Below are positions 11,657 to 24,568 of a stretch of 64,000 nucleotides of DNA, one piece after another (positions within the stretch are counted from its first letter, which is position 1; every line of letters begins with the position of its first letter). Both the position numbers and the translations under genes were made by a program. The notes under the pieces are model-generated. The model was not told the origin of the DNA, did not search any database, and saw only the letters and a list, made by a program, of their open reading frames with translations. This stretch comes from Ilex aquifolium (taxonomy: Eukaryota; Streptophyta; Magnoliopsida; Aquifoliales; Aquifoliaceae), in the NCBI GenBank assembly GCA_951799425.1, contig OX637402.1:4492001-4556000 (forward strand), read 5' to 3'.

Positions 11657-13343
11657 TGATTAGCACATTATATTATATGATTCACATGTGCAAATCAATG
11701 TTAATTGAATGGTTTTTATAATTAAAAGATGGAGTTTTACTTCATAATTTCTCAATTTAGCATTTGATGATTGCAGGGTAAAAGTGCGCAACATAACCAT
11801 CTTGAGGCTTCTCAAATACGTCAAGATGAATAAGGGTGAAGGAAAACCAAAGGCAAGCTCAACAGGGGAGGACAGGAAGAAATTCAGGAAAAAAAGGCTA
11901 GCGTACCGGTACGCGTACCGGTACGATGACCCTACTGGAGTGCTGCGTACCGGTACGCGTACCGGTACGCCCGAAGGAATTTTGCCCAAATTCTGCGAAC
12001 TTGTCTTAGCCGATTTTTGTGGACCCCACCATGTCTTCTCCCACCTGCCTCCTGCAAGCCCACAACACTATTCATTGTGTTCACACCTCTTTTGGACTAT
12101 TGATTGCAAGAGAGCATTAATGAGAGGAGTGAGAAGTTGAGCTGCTGGGTCTTGAGGAGTGCCCTGCCATGCCCTGTCCAAGCCATCACCAGCCCCCTAT
12201 GATGGGAGGTCTGCACACAGCTAAGGGGGAGCCTCATGCACGAAATTGGAAGTCTCCCACACACCATTATATTCAGCATTACACACACATTGTATGGTGG
12301 TGGTTGGCTACCTAAGCTTAGGATTAGTTTTTTGGAGCTCCAAGGAGGAAGATGATGAATAGTGACGTTTTTGCATTTTCTTCTCCATTCAAGTTGTAGA
12401 AATCTTTTTTAATCTCTTGTAAGGATCTTCTAAGTTTAATTTATTGTCTTTAATCCCATTCCTTTCAAGTACATTGCAACTTTAGTTACATGTTCTAGCT
12501 TTCACCATTGTTGTATGAGTCTTTCCACTTCAAGCTTTTCTTAAAATGGGTATTGAATGTTTTTCTTCATAGTTTTAGATTTATTGCTTCAAGTTAAGTT
12601 TCATGCTTTAATCTCCATTTCCTTTATATGTCTATTTACATTATGCTTGTCTTTCATTTATGCATAAGTAGCTAGCTTTTAAGTTGGTTAGTCCAAGGGT
12701 GAATTCCATTTGGGGATTCCATTCCAACTCTCTTTCATTCCTTCTCTTGGTGTATGTTGGCTCGGTTTGATTGGGTTGAGGGTGGATAAATTGGTGAGTC
12801 TTTGATATTCCGTAGGCCTAGTCACGGTCTATGCTTGGATACTCACCATTTTATCCCTAGCTTCCCATGAATCAATCGTACTTCTAGGCACCATTGGAGG
12901 AAGGCTTTGAGTTGACTTGATATTCCCATTGGAATGAACCTCTTGGATTAGCCAACACTTGCTTTCTTGCATTTTCATTTTGAACAAAACTCAACAAAAC
13001 ACAAATACAAGATTTTACACTTTCTTTTCTCTTTTTGCAAAATCACTTTCACAAAACTCCCTTTCCTTCCCTGGGGAGACGACCTTGGAATATTTTCCAA
13101 GTAAAACACACGACCACAAAAGACTCCTTTCGATTGGGGAGCATTTTTGTGCATACACCGCATTTCATTTTCATCACATTTTGTTCATTCCACAATTCCA
13201 TCCACCACCATTCCATTGTTGCCTAATCTTGTGCATCATCCGGAGGGAGAGTGACACTCCCCCATTCCTATAAGCCATACACACATTGAGGGTGAGGGTG
13301 ATGTTTAGAGGTTAGGAAACAACAACGTTTTCCAATCAATCAC
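11657..13343 (+). mobile_element. solo LTR, family B, copy 1 (B1)
   Basis: A 1687-bp insert starting TGATTAGCAC and ending AATCAATCA (terminal TGATT/AATCA), flanked by CCTGT and sitting inside the Athila integrase gene. There is no internal coding region or PBS, so it is the product of LTR-LTR recombination. A diverged copy of the same family lies at 45592-47252, with similar text most visible in the last 900 bp (GGTTGAGGGTGGA, CCACTCCCCC types of segment). Open frames inside it (for example 12959-13273) are not conserved in copy 2 and are treated as chance. Confidence 0.85.
11901..11970. repeat. palindromic-word cassette of solo LTR B1
   Basis: Two near-identical 25-26-bp perfect palindromes (11901-11925 and 11945-11970) are each built from two GTACCGGTAC words joined by GC. 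They are separated by 19 bp that contain CTACTGGAGTG. The corresponding spot in B2 has the same CTGGAGTG spacer but a different word. Confidence 0.85.
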
Positions 13344-16300
13344 CTGTCCATTTAGATCTTAACTTTCCAGGGAATAGTCGAAGTTTTGCATTATATAACA
13401 GAACTTTCTGAAAAAGTTTAAAAGACTTTCGCATGATATTTTTATCATGAAAAATTTTCTTTCTAGATTTAGCAATTTTTGCATTTTCATAAGCTTCATT
13501 TCTTAATTCTTCCAATTCATTAATTTGAAGTTTACGAGATACTCTAGCTTTATCCATATCAAAATTCATCATTTTGATTCCCAATATGCTCGATGTTCTA
13601 ATTCTACAGGCAAGTGACATGGTTAACCATAAACCAACCGATAAGGAGACATTCTTAAAATATTTTTATATGCAGTACGGTAAGCTCAAAGCGCATCAGT
13701 TAATCTCAAAGACCAATCCTTACGATCTGGATTTACCATTTTTTCTAAAATGTATTTTATCTCTCTATTAGCTAATTCAGCTTGTCCACTTGTTTGTGGA
13801 TGATATGGAGTTGATATTTTATGAGAAATCGAGATTTTTTTCATAAGATTTTCAAAAAATTTATTACAAAAATGTGATCCACCATCACTGATAATGGTTC
13901 GAGGAATTCCAAATCTGGACAAAATATTTTCTTTTAAAAACTTGACCACTGTTCTGTGATCATTATTTCTACATGGAATTGCCTCTACCCATTTAGAGAC
14001 ATAATCGACTGTAACCAAAATATACAGATATCCAAAGGATGGGGGAAATGGTCCCATAAAATCGATGCCCTAACAATCGAAAATTTCAACAATTAAAATA
14101 GGGTTTAACGACATCATATTTCTTTTTGAAATATTTCTCATTCTTTGACATCTGTCACAATTTAAACAAAAGATATGTACGTCTTTAAAAAGAGTTGACC
14201 AATAAAATTCACACTGCAAAATTTTAGCAGTGGTTTTCTTTGAAGCAAAATGGCCTCCGCAAGCTTTAGAGTAGCAAAACTGAATGACCTGACCAATTTC
14301 ATGATTAGGTATACATCGTCTTATTATCTGATATTTACCGTATTTAAATAAATAAGGATCTTCCCAAAAAAAATTACATACCTCACTTAGAAACTTGTTT
14401 CTTTCAGTCCAGGTATAATGAGAAGGAATAGTAACAGTAGCTAAATAATTGACTATATCTGCATACCATGATACTTCTGTTATTGCAAAAAGTTGTTCAT
14501 CTGGAAAAGTTTCTCTAATCGGAATTGGTTCTTCCTTTATATTATAATTTAGCATTGACAAGTGATTTGCTACTACGTTTTCAACTCATTTCTTATCCTT
14601 AATGATAAGATCAAATTCTTGAAGTAATGGTAACCAACGTAAGAGACGTGGCTTAACATCTTTTTTAGTAAGTATTTTAAAGCTGCATGATCTGTAAATA
14701 CAACAATTGATGATCCTACTAGATATGAACGAAATTTATCTAATGCAAACACAACAGAAATTAATTCTTTCTCTGTATAGAATAATTCATTTGTGCATCA
14801 TTTAAAATTTTGCTTGCATAGTAAATAACATAAGATTTTTTATCTTTTCTTTGACCTAATACAACTCCTACTGCATAATCACTAGCATCACACATTAATT
14901 CAAAAGGTAAAGACCAGTCAGGAGGTTGCATAATAGGTGCAGAAATAAGCATGTTTTTCAATTTATCAAATGCTAATTGACATGCATCATTCCATTCAAA
15001 TAATATATCCTGACACAAAAGATTACATATAGATCTAGATATTGAACTGATATTTTTAATAAATCTTCTATAAAATCCTACATGACCTAGAAAAGATCGA
15101 ACATCTTTTACAGTTTTCGGTGAAAGAAGATTGACTATTAAATCAATTTTAGATTTATCAACTTCAATTCCTTTTTCAGAAACTACATGACCTAAAACAA
15201 TACCTTGTGCAACCATGAAATTACATTTTTCCCAATTCAAAATAAATTTGTTTCTTCGCATCGAATAAACACTTTTTCAAGATTTTCTAGACATAAATGA
15301 AATGAATCACCATATATCGAGAAATCGTCCATAAAAACTTCTAGATACCGTTCTACAATATCACTAAATATACTTAACATGCAACGCTGAAAGGTAGCTG
15401 GAGCATTACATAATCCAAAATGCATCATTTTATAAGTAAAAGTACTAAAATGACATGTAAATGTAGTTTTTTCTTGATCATCTATTGCAATTTCAATCTG
15501 ATTATAACCAGAATATTCATCTAAAAAACAATAATATGCATGACCAGCTATTCTTTCTAAAACTTGATCTAGAAAGGGTAATGAAAAATGATCTTTTCTG
15601 GTGAGAGAATTTAGCTTTCGATAATCAATACACACACGCTAACCAGTGACTGTACGCATAGAGACTAATTCATTCTCTTGATTTTTTATTACAGTAACAC
15701 CAGACTTCTTAGGAACTACCTGTGTAGGACTAACCCATTTACTATCAGATATAGGATAAATAATATTAGCATCTAATAGTTTAAGTACTTCAGCACGGAC
15801 TACCTCTTTTAAGTGTGGATTCAATCTTCTTTGCATTTGACGAGATAGTTTAGCATCTTCTTCTAAATATATACAATGAGTACATAAAAATGGACTTATA
15901 CCTTTTATATCCGCTATTGTCCATCCAATAAAACTTTGGTGATTTTTCAAAACTTTTGTCAATTCTTTTTCTTGAATTGCAGATAATTTTGAGGATATTA
16001 TCACTGGATAGATTTCATCTTCCCCCAAAAATATATATTTTAAGTTAGTTGGGAGAGGTTTTAATTCTGGCTTAAAAACTTTGACATTAGATTCTCCAGA
16101 TTTAGGCAACAATTTTTCACATTTTGGATTCCATGCTGACATATCTTCAAACTTATTATCAAGTATAGATTCTAATGTATATGATTATTTTTTCATAAAA
16201 GCATTTTCAAATAAACTTTGAGTTAATAACTCAACACAATTTACTTCATGCACTTATTCTTCTTCTCTAGGTTATTTTGCAATGTTAAAAACATTTAATT

Positions 16301-18345
16301 CTAAAGTCATGTTTCCAAATGAAAGTTTCATGACTCCATTCCTACAATTAATCAATGCATTTGATGTAGCTAGAAATGATCAACCCAAAATAACAGGTAT
16401 GTATGTAGATGCATGAAAAATTGGTTGTGTATCTAGAACAATAAAATCTACTGAAAAATAGAATTGATCAACTTGGACAAGAACATCCTCCACAATTCCT
16501 TGTGGAGTTTTTATAGATCGGTCTACTAGTTGTAGTGTAACATTGGTAGGTTTCAACTCACCTAACCCTAATTGTGTATATACCGAATATGACATTAAAT
16601 TAACACTAGCTCCAAGATCTAGCAGAGCTTGTTCAATTCAGAAATTTCCAATGATGCATGAGACTGTAGGACTACCTGGATCTTTGTATTTAAGAAGAGT
16701 GTTATGCTGTATTATAGCATGTTCAGTTGGAAATACTTTCTTTGGTACATTAATTTTTCTTTTTATCGTGCAAAGATCTTTCAAAACCTTGGCGTAAGCT
16801 GGAACTTGTTTAATTGCATCAAACAAAGGGATGTTAATCTTTACCTATTTAAACAACTCAAGAATTTCAGAATAATCTTTTACAGATGAGAGCTTCTTGA
16901 CCCTCTGAGGAAAAGGTAAAGGAATAGGACATGGATGATCTTCTTCATTTTGTATTTCTGGATGTTTTTCGGTTGAAGGTTCAGGTTCAAGTGGTTCATT
17001 TATAGGAATTGACTTACGTATTTTTTTAGGAATCTTGGGTTTAATGGTCTTGTCAATTACCTTACCACTTCTCAGTGTTGTGATTGCTTGTACTTGACTT
17101 GGAGAAGGTTCGGAGGACACAGTATTAGCTTGATTTTGAATTTGTGGAGGTTTAGGCTGAGATGAAAATTTTCCTTTCTCTGACGTACTCAAGGACAGGG
17201 TCAACTTAGCTAGATGACTCTTGATGTCTTCAATACTTTGTAAAGTTTGAGCTTTAAAATCATTAAATTCTTGAGTTGTTTGGGTATTGAAACTCATTTG
17301 ACTATGAATAAATTGATTCATAGTATCTTCTAGAGTCCTTCTATGTGGAGGTTGATATTGTTGTTGAGTCTGTGGCTGTGGTGGACCTTGTGTTTGATTT
17401 GTAGGTTGTGTATTTTTTCAACTAAAATTTGGATGATTTCTCCATCTTGGGTTATAAGTATCAGAATATGAGTTTGGATAAGACTTAGTATAAGTTGGAA
17501 TAACATTAGATTGTTCAATTAAAACTTCTTTAAATGTAGGTATAGTTGGACATTCTCCTGCAGGATGTCCTGACAATGCACAAATTTCACATATTTGGTC
17601 ACTAGAAGAAATAACATAGACTTGCTTAATTTTTTTCATTTCTAAGGCTTCTAGTTTCCAAGATAAATTAGTCATTTTAGCTCTTAAATCATCATCTTCT
17701 TTTAATACATATTTTCCTCTTTCGGATGTAGATGGCTTAGTTTCCACAATATTTGAAAAGTTCATTAGTTGACGTCTTAATGTATTAGTACAATGCACAG
17801 GAAAAAGCTTTTTAAAAAACTCAGTTTGCAAAGTTTGCCAACTTGTGATAGAATTAGCTCTTAAAGAATTAAGTCATTGCTTAGCTTTATCTTTCAAAGA
17901 AAAAGGAAAAAATTTTAATCGATCCATTTCAGAGTTATCCTACAGAGTTCCACAGACTTCCTCAAATTCTTTCATATGTAAATAAGGGTTTTCAGTTTCC
18001 AAACCATAGAACTGTGGTAATAACTGTATTATCCCTAGCTTAATATTAAGATTTGGAGCGTCTGTTGGAAAAACAAAGCATGAAGGAACATTGGTACGTG
18101 TAGGATGCAAATACTCTCTTAAAGGTCGGACATTTTGAACTACTTCTTGCTCTCTAGGAACATTTTGAGCCATACTTAAATCAAATGATGCTTGTGAAGA
18201 TGAAGATGATGAAGACGAAGGAGATGACTGATTTACAGACGCTACTGATGAATGAACAAACATAAACTATTAAAAGAAAACAAACAATCTATAAACATAT
18301 AATACAAGTAAACAGCTTCATCATTCAAATTAAAATTACCGTAAC

Positions 18346-18363
18346 TCCCCGGCAACATCGCCA
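18346..18363 (-). other. primer-binding site, tRNA-Asp type
   Basis: On the minus strand TGGCGATGTTGCCGGGGA matches the complement of the plant tRNA-Asp 3' end, apart from two mismatches (positions 6 and 7). It lies just inside the right LTR of the Athila element. Confidence 0.75.
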
Positions 18364-18369
18364 AAAACT

Positions 18370-20050
18370 TGATTCGACCTGTTTCGTGACCTGTTTTATA
18401 TCATACACCCAAGTATAAGTGGCCGAGTTGTAGTTTACTCGATTTAAGTCCAAGATCGATCCCACAAAGAGTTTTAATAACTGAAATTTAAAGTAAGAAT
18501 AGTAAAGTTGTTAAAGCAGTGTACATAAGATAGCTTGTGATGTGAACTTAGATTTATAACTAGACTAAGTAAATAAAATGCATAAATAAACTGGTGAAAG
18601 TTAATAATATAAAAGGTACCCTTTAGTTTAAGGATCCCATATGCTTTATATTGGTTAAGTGCTGGAAATGCCACCTTACAACAATTAACTTCCAGGTCAC
18701 TGGAAAGTTAACCGATAGGTTTGATGTATATTAAACCATAACACAACAACTTCTTAGGTTATCTGGTAGGTATATGCAACAATTGACTAATTCAAGTAAA
18801 CCAGAAGGTCAAGCCATTCGGGAGGAATACTGGAATTACTCAATTGGTAGTTTTATGTATCAGTTAAGCAACCATAGTGAACCAGAATGTCAAGCCATTC
18901 AGGAGGATCACTTAGGTTATTCATCTGACAACTTTACACCATGCAACAGTTAAACATCCTTAGTGAACCAGAAGGTCAAGCCATTCAAATGGAACACTGT
19001 AAATATTCCACCGGCAGGTTGATGATTCACTGATGACATAATTCTGGGTTACGTATTGAACTGAAAGCATTGGCTATGCCGAGACTTAACCCGTCTATAA
19101 TCAATCAATCGACTTTTACGTAACACCCAATTACGTACATCGCTGTATCATGCATGAAGTACATAATAGTAGATAATATGATATAGAATATTAAGTACTG
19201 CTCGGTGTTCATAACCATGAGCATATTATGAATATAATCATCCATCAGCTAAGAGAGGTATATATATCAATAAAGCATAATTAGACATCGACATTTTCAC
19301 AATTTAACCAATATTATACATATGTTTACCCCTCACTGAAGGGTATAAGTAAACTATTCACACCCTATTGCTATAGACAAGCAAGAAGTGTGGGTGAGTT
19401 TCATTACAATACTAAATAAAATACAGACACTGACACTTCTTTCGCAAGGAATAGTTGAAATACAACCACCCTTAATATCAGTTAAGACACATAGGTGGCG
19501 GAACTTCAACTCTCCAAGTAGAAAGAGATAAAAGAAAGGTAGAAATAACAGAATTCTAGCCGGAAAGTAGGTCGGACAGGATCCTTCTTTGGATTCTTGA
19601 ACTTCTCTATGACTTTCTCTCTTTTTCTCTCTTTTCTTTCCCTTGGATTCTCCTTGGAACTCCCTTTGTCTCCCCAGCTCTCAACTCCTGGTTGAAGAAG
19701 ATGAGAAGGCCTATTTATAGGAAAAAGGTGGAAGCAGGAGGTGGAAGATGATGAACCGCCTAGAGCAACCGTCCGGACGCCACCACCACCGTCCGGATGG
19801 TGCTGGTTTGCTGGAAATGTGTTGGAGGTTCCACAATGTTCTTGCAGCTTCTTTGTTGATATTAAACTTGCTTCCTTTGTTGTTTCAAGCTTTGACAAAT
19901 TGCTCCTCACGATTTTCGACAATTCCGCAAAAAAACCCTAAAATTTCAGACACTACACACATAAAACCCTAGCTTACGCACAAACCCTAATTTACAATTT
20001 TTAACTGTTTTATCTTACAAAGTTTACTTATTTAATTATTTTAATTTACA
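18370..20050 (-). repeat. 5' LTR of the Athila element
   Basis: The inner boundary TG at 18370 lies beside the PBS. The outer boundary at ...TTTACA (20050) is inferred from the restart of chromovirus RT sequence. The LTR is about 1.68 kb. On the minus strand a TATA box (CCTATAAATAGG, about 19705-19717) follows a palindromic cassette (19768-19812). Open frames inside (for example 19506-19922) look like chance. Confidence 0.65.
19768..19812 (-). repeat. palindromic-word cassette in the Athila LTR
   Basis: CGTCCGGACG (19770-19779, perfect palindrome) and CCGTCCGGATGG (19789-19800) are separated by ACC repeats. They lie about 55 bp upstream of the minus-strand TATA box. The cassette matches the one at 1119-1163. 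Confidence 0.7.
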
Positions 20051-22516
20051 TACTAATTAGGGTTAATGAGTCACTATCAAGAAAAAGTACCCACTGTGGA
20101 GGATCGACGATCTTTTTGTTCAACTGAGAGAGGTACGAGTCTACTTTAAAATAAATTTGCGCACGGGGTACAATTAGTTGAGGATTAGGGAGGCCGACAT
20201 CCTAAGATGGCATTTAGTACGCGATGTGGGCATTTTGAGTTTACCGTTATGCCTTTTGGATGGATGAATGCCCAAATGGCATTCATAGACTTTATGCATA
20301 GGGTGCTCCAACCTTATTTAGATCAGTTAGTCGTGGTATTTGTTGATGACATTCTGATCTACTCCAAGTCTAAGGAGGAGCATGAAGGTAACTTGAGGAT
20401 TGTTCTCTAGATCTTGAGAGACCATCAGTTGTACACCAAGTTCAGCAAGTGTGAATTTTGGCTAAGGAAAGTCAAATTTTTGGGCCACGTTGTATCCGCT
20501 ATGGGTGTATCAGTTGACTAGGAAAAAATTGAGGCAGTTATGAGTTGGGAGAAGCCTAAGACATTCTTTGAGATACGTAATTTCTTGGGATTGACATGAT
20601 ATTATCGAGGTTCATTGAGGACTTCTTACGGCTGTCCAGGAGGGTGGTATGGTTCATGGCAGTTGAAGAGCTACGAGCAAAACTACCCCATACACGACAT
20701 GGAGTTGACTGCCATTGTCTTTGTCTTGAAGACATGACGCCACTATTTGTATTTGTAACACCCCAAAACACACCCTGGACGACATTACATTCTAAAACCA
20801 TTTATACCATGAGAGCAACTAATAAGATCCATAATTAAAAGAAATTTAATAAAGTCATCCATAGAATTTACAACATCATCCCAAAAGAATTAAATTACAC
20901 TTGGCAGCGGAAACATAAAAATAAAGTTAGACTTTACATTGCTTCAAAAGGAACTTCCGAGTTTATCACAAAAGAAAAATAGAACACTAAGCGTCTCCTT
21001 CGGGATCTACGTTCCCTTCTATGGGAGCTTCCCAATGTCCCGGCTCGTCAGTTCCGAGCTCCTCCTCTAGACAAAGACCTGAAATATGTTGTTTGTAGGG
21101 GGTGAGCACTAAGCTCTGTAGCAACATTCCTCCCAAACTCGTACAAGGTTTATAAAAGCATATAAAAATGGCCGGTCTCATTTCACAAATAGCATATATA
21201 ATCTTTGAAGTAAAACAGGGATATTTTAGAATGGATCTCAAGTTTAAGTAGCAACAGTAATTTTAATGAACAGTAAAAGAAACCAAGATCCAATACATAT
21301 TCATTTTTCCAAAATATAAACCATTTAGGAAGGGCGCCTTCCGATGCATTGTCCCATACCAATGCACCGGCCAAGGCGGTCCAAACCATCATCCCATTTA
21401 TATTGGTTCATCCCCGTACCATGTATGTTGATTGCTTCTCATGAATCTACCCAACGATTATACCTAGTCCACCAATCACAATCACAATCACAAACACTTT
21501 AGGAAAGGGCGTCTACCATCCCAATGGCAGTGACGAGTCCCTTCCCAGGAAAAGTATATCATCCTTTGTTCGAACTCCAGTGAACGATAGTGGTCGCATT
21601 ACCAAATGACAACCCACCACAAGTGTTAGGAAACCATCTCACCCCCACTGGGATAGACTAACCTCTAACACTCTACGACATCTCTCGAAGGCAATCCAAG
21701 TCCATCACAACAACCATACCAATGAGGAAACCAAAATATTCTCAATTCACCAACAATTCCAAATAACTACAAAATCCACAATTTCTCATTTTACAAGCAT
21801 ATCTCAAAATCCCCAAATTAAGCATGTGACATTTTCAATAACCAACCAAGAAAAATGCAAGAGATCACAACAATATCGTTTTATTACTCAACACAAAACA
21901 CTATGATTTTGAAATCAAGAATAAAGGAATAGTTCAAAAGAAAAACCCATCACTCTTGAAAACTAGGATTTTTCACACAAAAGAGGGATTTCATGGATAT
22001 ACAACCCTAATTTTGTGTAAAACATGTTAACAATTGCAAGAGAGCCAAGAAACAATGAACCATAGCAAATACATATGATTAGGAGTCAAAACATATATAT
22101 ATAATAACCCTAACATCAATGGACAAGAATGGAAGAAAACCCCTACCTTGATGTTCTTGAAAATCTAGGGTTTGATCTTGAATCACTCTTAAATCCTTTG
22201 TTTTCCCCTTTTGATCTTGTGTTTTCTCCTTCTTTATTCTTTTCTAAGACTCTCTCTAGGATTCCAAGAGGTGTGGGTAAGGGTGTAGTGAAAGTGTAGA
22301 AGAAGAGAGTAGAAGAAGGGTGTTCTTGAGGAATTTCGGTTTTGATTTCTATAAGGGTTAACTCTCTCAAGATCTTTGTGTTTTTTCTCACCTTTTCTCT
22401 TCTCTTAGGGCTTTAAGATGTTTGGGGTGAGAGTGGGATGGAAGAATGGGTCAAATGAGGCTTAAAAGGTTGTTTTAAAACACCAAAATCCCGACTTTTA
22501 TCGGGCCAAGCTTCAG

Positions 22517-22543
22517 GCGTACCGGTACTGTGTACCGGTACAC
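22517..22543. repeat. palindromic-word cassette of LTR a
   Basis: Two words, GTACCGGTAC and GTACCGGTAC, are separated by TGT, and the second is extended to TGTACCGGTACA. Copies b and c have unrelated words at the equivalent site. Confidence 0.8.
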
Positions 22544-22590
22544 TTCGGCTGCTCTGACTTCCAGGGCAGTTTTGACCCATTTAGAGGCCG

Positions 22591-22702
22591 AATTGGAAAA
22601 TTTTCATGAGATACACTTTTGTAGCCCTAGATGTCTACTATCTACTGTCCAAATTTCAGATCAATTAGATATAAGGATAAAAAGTTATGACCAAAATACT
22701 AG
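22591..22702 (-). promoter_or_regulatory. conserved block beside the cassette, family A copy a
   Basis: On the minus strand it runs from GTCATAACTTTTTATCC to AGGGCTACAAAAGTG and GAAAATTTTCC. It is well conserved in copies b (56985-57100) and c (63455-63572), while the neighbouring palindromic words are not. A similar stretch lies in the copia LTR at 38301-38385. The function is unknown; position suggests an upstream promoter element. Confidence 0.5.
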
Positions 22703-24568
22703 AAGGTGTCCCAACTCCTTTTTACCCAAATTTTCTCTAAGGGTGTTTTCACTCCGGAATACTTCCTAACTTCCAATACACCTCATATTACCTCTCCCAA
22801 GGTTGTTCGACCTTACGGATTCAATGGACACCTTATTTAGACCTCAAAATATTTAGAAACTTCCATAATCCCTCTTCTCAAGTTTACACACCTTCGAAAC
22901 TTCAACTTTCCAATCCATTCCTAAGCCAACCAAATCCATCACAAACCTTTCCAACACATATTTCTACATTTTTACCACAATTATTTATTATATATCTATA
23001 TACATATATAAAAGAAAAATACGGGGTGTTACAGGAGAGTAGTTTGAGGTGTTTTCGGACCACAAGAGTCTGAAATACATTTTCATGCAGCGGGACCTCA
23101 ATATGAGGCAGCGTAGGTAGATGAAGTACCTGGAGGACTATGACTTTACTTTGCATTACCATCCTGGTAAGGAAAATGTGGTGGCTGATGCACTCAGTCA
23201 GAAGTCACGAGGAGTCTTGGCTTGTATAGCTTCCCGAGAGTGGCAGATGCTCTAGACTGTGAAAAAATTCAGGCTACACTACAGAGATCAGGCTTAGGGC
23301 ATTTTAGGCAGTCTAGTGGCTATACCTTCCTTACTGAGTAGGGGTGATCGAATCCCAAGGGTAGGACACAGAGATATTGTCCATCAAGGACTGGGTATAG
23401 TCTAGTATAGGTGACGAGGGTTGGGTCATTCACGTAGATAGTAGTCTTTGATACAAGGGAAGGGTCGTGGCTCCCCAGTCTACAGATCTGAGAGATGAGA
23501 TCCTCAAGGAGTTTCATTGCTCCCATTTTGCTGTGCTTCTCCGTGGCATAAAGATGTACCATAATATTTTTCATCAGTATTATTGGAGTGGGATGAAGAG
23601 ATATGTCAGAGACTTTGTTAGTAGATGTCTTACGTGTCAGCAGATCAAGGCTGAGCACCAGAGACGAGCAGGGTTGCTCCAACCTTTGGAGGTGGCTGAC
23701 TGGAAGTGGTAACACATCACTATGAATTTTGTGACCCACTTACCACAAACTTCACATGGGAATGACGCGGTGTGGGTGATCGTGGATCGGCTTACGAAGT
23801 TAGCACACTTTTTGGCTGTGCGGATGACCTTCACACTAGAGAAATTCTGTAAGTTGTATATACGAGAGATAGTCCGGTTACATGGGATACCCATATCTAT
23901 TGTACAGATCGGGATCCTAGGTTCGCGACCCACTTCTAGGAGAGCTTCTAGCGGGTTATGGGGACACAGTTGATGATGAGTACAATCTTTCATCCCCAGA
24001 CGAATGATCAGTCAGAAAGGACCATAAAGATTTTAAAGGACATACTTAGGGCATGTGTTCTTGACCCCAAGGGTAGCTGGGAAGAACACTTACTCTTAGT
24101 GGAGTTTGCCTACAACAACAGTTACCAGAAAAGCATATAGATGGTACCCTATGAAGCACTTTATGGGAGGTCGTGCTGTTCTCTGTTATGTTGGACAGAT
24201 GTTGGAGAGGGACCCTCCACGGGTCCTCCATGGGTCTGGACTTGATAAGGGATACCTCAGAGAAGGTGGACCTAATACGGAAGCGTTTTCTTACGGCTCA
24301 AAGCCACAAAAGAGCTACGCCGACAGGCGGGGGAAACCTCTAGAGTTCGAGGTTGATGCTCATGTCTTCTTTAAGGAAATGCCTAAGAGGGGAGTGGTCA
24401 GGTTCGGGAAGTGAGGAAAGTTGTCGTCGAGGTACATCGGGCCCTTTGAGGTACTCGAGAGGGTTGGTACAATTGCTTACCGGTTGACATTACTGCCAAA
24501 TCTATTAAGTGTTCACGCGGTATTCCATGTTTCCATGCTCCGAAAGTACACTCCAAATCCTACACATG

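Larger units (their letters stand above)
11486..18263 (-). pseudogene. Athila gag-pol polyprotein, broken and split by a solo LTR
   Basis: Reading from 18263: a Ser-rich N-terminus; gag (17940-18263, 17418-17831) with a degenerate Cys motif (CEICALSGHPAGEC); a Pro-rich linker (16845-17321); protease (DLGASVNLMS near 16600); RT (16142-15237, with DYRKLNS and FMDDFSIY); RNase H (near 14900, CDASDYAVGVVLG); and integrase (14561-13686, H/C zinc region, then D, ISDGG and GQAELANREIK). The C-terminus is cut after KWTG at 13349 by the inserted solo LTR. It resumes at 11651 with PYIVKQVF and ends at a TGA (11486-11488). In-frame stops occur near 17940, 17874 and 17418, and before and after the protease. 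Frame changes lie near 15250, 14700 and 13650. No product is expected. Confidence 0.85.
1411..20050 (-). mobile_element. Athila-type Ty3/gypsy retrotransposon, degenerate, interrupted by two insertions
   Basis: Read on the minus strand, the order is LTR (20050-18370), tRNA-Asp-type PBS (18363-18346), gag (from 18263), protease, reverse transcriptase, RNase H and integrase (to 11486). These are followed by a G-rich motif (1977-1964) and a small extra ORF (1815-1411). The continuity is broken by a complete gypsy element (1995-11387, TSD TTGTC) and a solo LTR (11657-13343, TSD CCTGT). The RT wording, with a conserved segment on ISDSKWVSP and VPKKSG, is typical of the Athila lineage. The left boundary is not defined and probably lies outside the window. 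On its right side the element abuts a chromovirus RT gene, which suggests insertion into that gene. Confidence 0.75.
20754..23033 (-). mobile_element. solo LTR, family A, copy a
   Basis: A 2280-bp insert with perfect 11-bp terminal inverted repeats TGTAACACCCC/GGGGTGTTACA splits the RNase H reading of the chromovirus. It has no PBS or coding region. Copies b (55301-57323) and c (54918-63916) share both ends and internal blocks. On the minus strand the order is a CATAACTTTTT/GGGCTACAA block (22702-22591), a palindromic cassette (22543-22517) and a splice donor (AAG|GTAGGG, near 22146). Unusually, no TSD is seen: GTATT lies on the left and GGAGA on the right. Confidence 0.8.
20051..24568 (+). 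pseudogene. chromovirus pol fragment, truncated at both ends and split by a solo LTR
   Basis: RT begins abruptly near 20051-20066 and continues to 20640 ([11 protein letters not shown] near 20345). A deleted join then leads into RNase H (YEQNYPIHDMEL near 20680). The solo LTR at 20754-23033 follows. RNase H resumes at 23034, followed by integrase (23467-24140, CLTCQQIKAEH and [12 protein letters not shown]) and a chromodomain-like C-terminus that stops at 24568. There are many stops and frame changes. It is the same subfamily as the element at 25115-35158. The 5' half was displaced by the Athila insertion, and I see no reason in the sequence for the 3' truncation. Confidence 0.8.

Noticed and set aside
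12959-13273. 104-codon frame in solo LTR B1
   Set aside because: The equivalent region of B2 does not keep the frame, and it lies in LTR sequence.
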